A stretch of 64,000 nucleotides of DNA. Origin: Sphaerisporangium sp040685555 (GTDB lineage: Bacteria > Actinomycetota > Actinomycetes > Streptosporangiales > Streptosporangiaceae). This document shows positions 59,696 to 64,000 of the stretch, piece by piece. A model generated the notes under the pieces. It was not told where the DNA came from, ran no database searches, and saw only the letters and a list, made by a program, of their open reading frames with translations. The stretch spans positions 1-64,000 of the forward strand of contig NZ_JBFBIK010000002.1 in the NCBI RefSeq assembly GCF_040685555.1. Reading direction: 5' to 3'. The position numbers and the translations under genes are program-made. Within the stretch, counting starts at the first letter, position 1; every line of letters starts with the position of its first letter.

Positions 59696-60688
59696 TTGGC
59701 GAGGCTGATCCGTATCGAGGTCAGCCCGCAGGATGTCGTGGCCAGCCGGTTCGCCATCTCACCGCTGATCGAGACCCTGCACGCCCTGTGGATCCTGTCA
59801 GGCAACCAGCAGGCGGGCGTGCACCGGCCGTGGGCCGACCGGAGGCGTGAGCAGTACGGGCGGCTGGTGCGGGAGATGCCCGGCCTCGCGGCCCTGGTGG
59901 CGCTGTTCCGGCGCGGAGACTACAACGCGGACTTCATCGCCCCGCCGCCGACCGGGGTGAACGTCGCCTTCGGGGACGAGCTGGCCGCGGTGCGCGCGAC
60001 GCCCCTCGCGCAGGCCCGTGACGAGATCGCCAGGAACCTGCGCGGCAGGCGGCCACCGCCGCCGGACCTCATGGCGATCCTGGACCGGCCGGACGTGGTC
60101 GAGGTGTTCGCGCACGTGCTGGACGCCGCCTGGAAGGAGATCATCCAGCCCGACTGGTCACGGTTCCACGCGATCCTCGAACGCGACGTCGTGCAGCGCG
60201 CGGGACGCCTCGCGACGTACGGCTGGGCGGCGGCGCTCGACGACCTCAGCCCCCGGGTCGGCTGGCGTTCGGATGGCCGGTTCGGTCATGTCGAGGTGCG
60301 CATGGCGGGCCCCGGAGACGACGAGAGGCACCGGCTCGGCGGCCGGGGGCTCCTGCTCGTGCCGAGCGTCTTCGGCCCGAGCGAGGTGGGCGTCTACCTG
60401 GAGGACGCGTGGCCGTACGCGATCGTCTATCCCGCCCGGGGGATCGCCGTGGAGCAGCGGCCCTCGACGGGGCTCGCGAAGCTCATCGGGAAGACGCGGG
60501 CGACGATCCTGCTGCGTACCCCGGCCACCACCACTCAGCTCGCCGCGCTGCTGGAGCTGAGCATCGGCGGGACCGGCGACCACGTGGCCGCGCTCCGCGA
60601 GGCGGGGCTGATCACCGGCACCCGCGTGGGCCGCTCGGTCCTGTACCACCGGACGCCGCTCGGCGACGCGCTGGCCGGCGGCGGCTGA
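59696..60688 (+). CDS. ArsR-type regulator with DUF5937 domain
   Basis: A 330-residue protein. Residues about 5-240 match the DUF5937 pattern (SRFAISPLIETLHALWILSG). The C-terminus has a winged helix-turn-helix of ArsR type: TTQLAALLELSIGGTGDHVA followed by LREAGLITGTRVGRSVLYHR. It probably controls the divergent MFS gene. The start appears to be TTG 59696; no ATG or GTG is available in frame at the family N-terminus, and GGCGGGAA lies upstream. Confidence 0.82.
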   Translation: MARLIRIEVSPQDVVASRFAISPLIETLHALWILSGNQQAGVHRPWADRRREQYGRLVREMPGLAALVALFRRGDYNADFIAPPPTGVNVAFGDELAAVRATPLAQARDEIARNLRGRRPPPPDLMAILDRPDVVEVFAHVLDAAWKEIIQPDWSRFHAILERDVVQRAGRLATYGWAAALDDLSPRVGWRSDGRFGHVEVRMAGPGDDERHRLGGRGLLLVPSVFGPSEVGVYLEDAWPYAIVYPARGIAVEQRPSTGLAKLIGKTRATILLRTPATTTQLAALLELSIGGTGDHVAALREAGLITGTRVGRSVLYHRTPLGDALAGGG

Positions 60689-60701
60689 CGCCCCGCCGGC
60701 C
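60673..60701. terminator. Terminator hairpin between ArsR-type and transporter genes
   Basis: GGCCGGCGG (60673-60681) pairs perfectly with CCGCCGGCC (60693-60701). It overlaps the stop codon of the regulator and lies 10 bp past the stop of the convergent permease gene, so it can serve both. Confidence 0.6.
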
Positions 60702-60711
60702 CTCGCGGAAG

Positions 60712-61587
60712 TCAGCCCTTCAGCGCGCCCGCCATGAGGCCGCGCATGAAGAACCGTCCGAGCAGCACGTAGACCACCATCGTGGGGATCGAGGCGAGGA
60801 TCGCCGCCGACATCTGCTGGCTGTACGGGACGGTCTGCGCGCCCGCGATGTTGACCAGCATCACGGTCGTCGTCCAGGACGTCGGCCCGGTGAGGAACAC
60901 CGCGAACAGGAAGTCGTTCCACATCGAGGTGAACTGCCAGATGATCACGACGGCGACCGCGGGGCCGGAGACGGGCATCACGATCGACCAGAAGCTCCGC
61001 AGCATCCCCGCGCCGTCGACCCTGGCCGCTTCCATCAGCTCGTCGGGGATCGTCACGTAGTAGTTGCGGAAGATCAGCGTGCAGATCGGGATGCCGTAGA
61101 CCACGTGGGCGAGGATCAGTCCGGGGATGCCGCCGTACACGCCCAGGTCCACCATGAGCTGGACGAGCGGGATCATCACCCCCTGGTAGGGGATGAACAT
61201 GCCGAACAGGAACAGCGTGAACACCAGATCGGCGCCGGGGAAGCGCCACTTCGACAGGACGAACCCGTTCATCGCGCCCAGCGCGGCCGAGATGATCGAC
61301 CCCGGGATCGCCAGCAGGAAGCTGTTGGCGATGCCCGGCTTCAGCTTGTCCCAGGCCACCTGCCAGGCCTCGGTCGTCCAGACCTTGGGCAGGCTCCAGG
61401 CCTGGCTCGGGTCCGCCTCGGTCAGCGGCTTGAAGCTGGTGACCAGCAGGACGTAGATCGGGATCAGGAAGACCAGGACGAAGCCGATCAGCAACACGAA
61501 CCGCACGTAGACCGGCCAGCGCGCCTGCTGGGCGACCGGCGGGGCCTCGTGCCCGGCCCTGGGCGGGGCCTCGACGGCCGTGCTCAT
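60712..61587 (-). CDS. Sugar ABC transporter permease (MalG type)
   Basis: A 291-residue CUT1-family permease with six helices and the EAA motif MEAARVDGAGMLRSFWSIVM (about 188-207), which contacts the ATPase. It works with the second permease and the binding protein encoded upstream. The N-terminus is a short cytoplasmic tail. ATG 61587 overlaps the stop of the other permease gene by 4 bp. No ATPase gene is next to it; actinobacterial CUT1 importers often share an MsiK-type ATPase encoded elsewhere. Confidence 0.92.
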   Translation of the reverse strand: MSTAVEAPPRAGHEAPPVAQQARWPVYVRFVLLIGFVLVFLIPIYVLLVTSFKPLTEADPSQAWSLPKVWTTEAWQVAWDKLKPGIANSFLLAIPGSIISAALGAMNGFVLSKWRFPGADLVFTLFLFGMFIPYQGVMIPLVQLMVDLGVYGGIPGLILAHVVYGIPICTLIFRNYYVTIPDELMEAARVDGAGMLRSFWSIVMPVSGPAVAVVIIWQFTSMWNDFLFAVFLTGPTSWTTTVMLVNIAGAQTVPYSQQMSAAILASIPTMVVYVLLGRFFMRGLMAGALKG

Positions 61588-62471
61588 GATCGCTTCTCCC
61601 TACGGGCGTTCCAGACCAGGTACGGCACGACGAAAACGGCGACCGTCAGCACGATGTACGCGGCGATGGTCGCGCCCTTGGCCGGGTCGTGGGCGTCGAA
61701 CACGGCGACCCACATGAAGACGGCGGGCACGTCGGTGATGATCTGCTTGCCGGACACCGAGACGATCAGGTCGAAGACCTTGAGCGAGATGTGCCCGAGG
61801 ATGATCAGCGCTGAAAGGGTGACCGGCCGCAGGAAGGGGAACACGATGTGCCGGTAGACCTGCCATTCCTTGCAGCCGTCCACCCGCGCGGCCTCGCGCA
61901 GTTCCTCGGGAACGCCGCGGAACCCTGCCAGGTACAGCGCCATGACATATCCCGACATTTGCCAGATTGCTGGGATGGCCATCGCCGCCATTCCCCAGTC
62001 CTGGCCCCGGTACCACTCGTTCTGCAGGAACCCGAGGCCGAGGCCGTCGAAGAGCCGGTTCAGGCCGACGGCCTGGGCGTCCTGGCCGCTGTTCATCAGC
62101 CAGCGCCACACGACTCCGGTGGCGACGAAGGAGATGGCCATCGGGAACAGGTAGATGGCCCGGAAGCCGCCCTCACCCCTGATCCCCTTCTCCATGAGGA
62201 AGGCGAGGAGCCAGCCGAGGACCAGCGCGCCTCCCACGAAGACCAGCGTGAAGACGATCGCGTGCCGGACCGAGATGCCCCAGCGCTCCTGCTCCCAGAT
62301 GGAGAAGAAGTTCGTGAGGCCCACGAACTCGCCCTCGGAGATCTCGTCATGCTGGTCGGTCATCGCCAGCTTGAAGTTCCATCCGAGCATTCCGTACACG
62401 AAGACCGCTATCGCGATGATCGACGGCGTCACCAGGAGCAGGCCTGGCAGCCATCTTTTGACGCGCGACAC
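61584..62471 (-). CDS. Sugar ABC transporter permease (MalF type)
   Basis: A 295-residue permease with the EAA motif REAARVDGCKEWQVYRHIVF (about 202-221) and six or more helices. It begins VSRVKRWLPGLLLVTPSIIA. GTG 62471 is preferred because GGGGG lies about 7 bp upstream; an upstream open frame continues without a good start. It is 60 bp after the solute-binding protein gene and belongs to the same transcript. Confidence 0.9.
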   Translation of the reverse strand: MSRVKRWLPGLLLVTPSIIAIAVFVYGMLGWNFKLAMTDQHDEISEGEFVGLTNFFSIWEQERWGISVRHAIVFTLVFVGGALVLGWLLAFLMEKGIRGEGGFRAIYLFPMAISFVATGVVWRWLMNSGQDAQAVGLNRLFDGLGLGFLQNEWYRGQDWGMAAMAIPAIWQMSGYVMALYLAGFRGVPEELREAARVDGCKEWQVYRHIVFPFLRPVTLSALIILGHISLKVFDLIVSVSGKQIITDVPAVFMWVAVFDAHDPAKGATIAAYIVLTVAVFVVPYLVWNARREKRS

Positions 62472-62531
62472 AGATACCCCCAGTGAAGGCCCGCCCCCGC
62501 GACGTGCGGGCACGGGCCGTACGAGATCAGC

Positions 62532-63818
62532 TCACTGATTGTTGGCCGTGGCGGCCTCGACCAGCGCCGCCTGGAGCTTGGCCGGGTCCTTGCTCTGCAG
62601 GAACAGGCCGACCGCCTCGGTGATGGCCGTCTTCCAGGCGTCGTTGGCGACAACACCGTGCTGGATCGAACCCGCCAGCTTGTCGTTCGCCCACTGGCCG
62701 AGGTCCCACTCCAGGTAGTCCTTGTAGAGCGACTTGTCGGCGTCCTTGCGAGCCGGGATGGAGCCCTTCTTGGGGTTGAAGGCGTCCTGGCCCTCCTTGC
62801 TCGCCGCGACCTTGAGCCACGCCAGAGCGCCGTCCTTGTTCGGAGCGCCCTTGGGGAGGGTGAAGCTGTCGGACAGCCACAGGAACGTGCCGTCGGTGCC
62901 CGGCGAAGCCGCCCAGTCGAAGTCCCGCTTGGACGTCTTGCCGAGGCCGCCGTCCGGGGAGTTGTGGAAGTAGCCGTACGCCCAGTCGCCCATGATGTTG
63001 AAGGCGGCGGCACCGTCGGCGACCTGCTTGGCGGCGGGCTGCCAGTCGTCCTGCGGCGCGCCGGTGAACGACATGATCGTGCCGAAGTCGTTGAGCGCCT
63101 TGGTGACGGCGGGGCCCGACCAGTCCGCGCCCTTGACCCACAGCGCGTTGTAGGCGTCCGTGCCGAGGGAGCCGAGCAGCACGCTCTCCAGCAGGTGGAC
63201 GGCCGTCCACTCCGAGCCGATCGACAGCGGGATCTTCCCGGTCTTCTTGACGGCCTGGAGGTCGGTGATGAACTCCTCGATCGTCTTCGGCGCTCCGGCC
63301 ACGCCCGCGTCCTTCAGGACCTTCGGGTTGAACCACAGGACGTTGGAGCGGTGGATGTTCACCGGCACCGAGTAGACGTTGCCCTCGTAGGTGATCTGGT
63401 CCACCAGCTGCTGCGGGAAGACGTCCTTGAGCTTGAGCTCGTCATAGAGGGAGTTCAGCGGTTCGAGCTTGCCGCCCTTGATGTAGCCCTGCAGCTCGGC
63501 GCCGGCGTGTCCCTGGAAGGTGTCCGGGGGCTGGTTGGCCTGGAGCTTGCTGGAGAGCAGCGCCCGCGCCTTGTCACCCGAACCGCCCGCGACGGCGGCG
63601 TCGAAGAACGTGAGGTTGGGGTTCTGCTTCTCGAAGATCTCCCGCATGGCCTTGAGGCCGTCGGCCTCGCCGGGGCCCGTCCACCACGAAAAGACCTCGA
63701 CCTGCTTCTTCGCCGTCTGCCCGCCGGTGCCGTTCGCGTCACCACCACCGCCACACGCGGAGAGGGAGAGAACGCCTGCCACGGTGACCGCGACGGCCGA
63801 CATCCACCGTCGTCGCAT
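62532..63818 (-). CDS. Sugar ABC transporter solute-binding lipoprotein
   Basis: A 428-residue family 1 extracellular binding protein. The lipoprotein signal is MSAVAVTVAGVLSLSACGGG (lipid Cys about 22). Features of the group are VEVFSWWTGPGEADGLKAMR (about 40-59) and FNIMGDWAYGYFHN (about 270). It captures a sugar outside the cell and passes it to the two permeases. The sequence resembles glucose/mannose binders of Thermus type, but the ligand is a guess. ATG 63818 is 67 bp from the operator at 63886. Confidence 0.9.
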   Translation of the reverse strand: MRRRWMSAVAVTVAGVLSLSACGGGGDANGTGGQTAKKQVEVFSWWTGPGEADGLKAMREIFEKQNPNLTFFDAAVAGGSGDKARALLSSKLQANQPPDTFQGHAGAELQGYIKGGKLEPLNSLYDELKLKDVFPQQLVDQITYEGNVYSVPVNIHRSNVLWFNPKVLKDAGVAGAPKTIEEFITDLQAVKKTGKIPLSIGSEWTAVHLLESVLLGSLGTDAYNALWVKGADWSGPAVTKALNDFGTIMSFTGAPQDDWQPAAKQVADGAAAFNIMGDWAYGYFHNSPDGGLGKTSKRDFDWAASPGTDGTFLWLSDSFTLPKGAPNKDGALAWLKVAASKEGQDAFNPKKGSIPARKDADKSLYKDYLEWDLGQWANDKLAGSIQHGVVANDAWKTAITEAVGLFLQSKDPAKLQAALVEAATANNQ

Positions 63819-63885
63819 TCTTTGGTCCCTTCAAGGTTGATGGAGGCTGTCCACTTAAGCCCGCCCCCGTCTACCAGGCCGTTGG

Positions 63886-63899
63886 TGACAACGTTGTCA
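63886..63899 (-). promoter_or_regulatory. LacI-type operator of the sugar transporter
   Basis: TGACAACGTTGTCA is a perfect palindrome, identical to the core of the operator at 52142-52157. It lies 67 bp before the binding-protein gene. Binding of the LacI protein at 52179-53255 is predicted. The rest of 63900-64000 is promoter or leader without a gene. Confidence 0.82.
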
Positions 63900-64000
63900 G
63901 TAGGCAATCAAGCCACTTCTCACAGCAGATCGTCAAGAGCGTGCAAATAACGTCTCTGCATAGGACAAAGGGCGCATCCCTCAGAGCCGGGTGATCACCT

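Overview
The window is high-GC DNA from an actinobacterium, most likely a member of the Streptosporangiales (Streptosporangium, Nonomuraea or a relative). The evidence is the strong G/C bias at third codon positions, frequent GTG and TTG starts, a MacS/MacR two-component pair, DUF397 with a DUF5753-type XRE regulator and an ATPase, a DUF5937 ArsR-type regulator, an RsbA-like MEDS/HATPase protein and an actinobacterial c-di-AMP riboswitch. No rRNA, CRISPR array, prophage or intact insertion sequence was found. Genus assignment is inference.

Layout. 1-5.8 kb: CDGSH and iron-redox enzymes, a decayed epimerase, and a cluster of sigma-factor partner-switching proteins (STAS, RsbA-like). The end of this part is decayed: a frameshifted MEDS-STAS gene, a frameshifted membrane-protein gene and a CAAX-type protease lacking its N-terminus. 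5.9-16.1 kb: a tRNA-Lys and many small housekeeping or stress genes (PRC-barrel, DUF1360, DUF6328, GPGG protein, metallophosphoesterase, BON, ChaB, DUF4235, DUF6458), around a GT4/GT9/SDR glycan cluster. 16.2-22.3 kb: acetyltransferase, AzlCD exporter, MacS/MacR, metallo-hydrolase and NlpC/P60 endopeptidase. 22.4-26.1 kb: an undescribed four-gene envelope operon (multipass protein, coiled-coil membrane protein, vWA-like lipoprotein, coiled-coil protein). 26.3-32.9 kb: ABC-F protein, metallophosphoesterase plus phosphopantetheinyl transferase, monooxygenase, esterase, cold-shock protein and an LPFTG surface protein. 32.9-38.4 kb: a very large TPR-CHAT protease-like protein divergent from a small zinc-ribbon protein and a membrane protein. 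This is the best candidate for an undescribed system.

38.6-42.7 kb: a second tRNA-Lys with the same flank, a secreted DPBB-like protein under a long leader holding a c-di-AMP riboswitch, OsmC, an oxidoreductase and a small membrane protein. 42.8-53.3 kb is catabolic and regulatory. A LacI repressor faces an amidohydrolase-cysteine dioxygenase-like operon across a double operator. A GDPD, an MFS carrier and an aldehyde dehydrogenase follow. A two-subunit CoA-transferase and an IclR regulator follow these, with IclR-like palindromes between the dehydrogenase and the transferase. A second LacI regulator closes the part.

53.3-57.1 kb: an AAA ATPase of the type used in phage defence, an XRE/DUF397/ATPase regulatory trio and a small P-loop kinase-like protein. 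57.2-64 kb: a quinone oxidoreductase behind a MerR/SoxR-like promoter, an MFS pump with its ArsR-type regulator, and a CUT1 sugar ABC importer without its own ATPase. The importer carries in its promoter the same 14-bp palindrome that precedes the LacI gene about 11 kb away, so these two loci are predicted to form one regulon.
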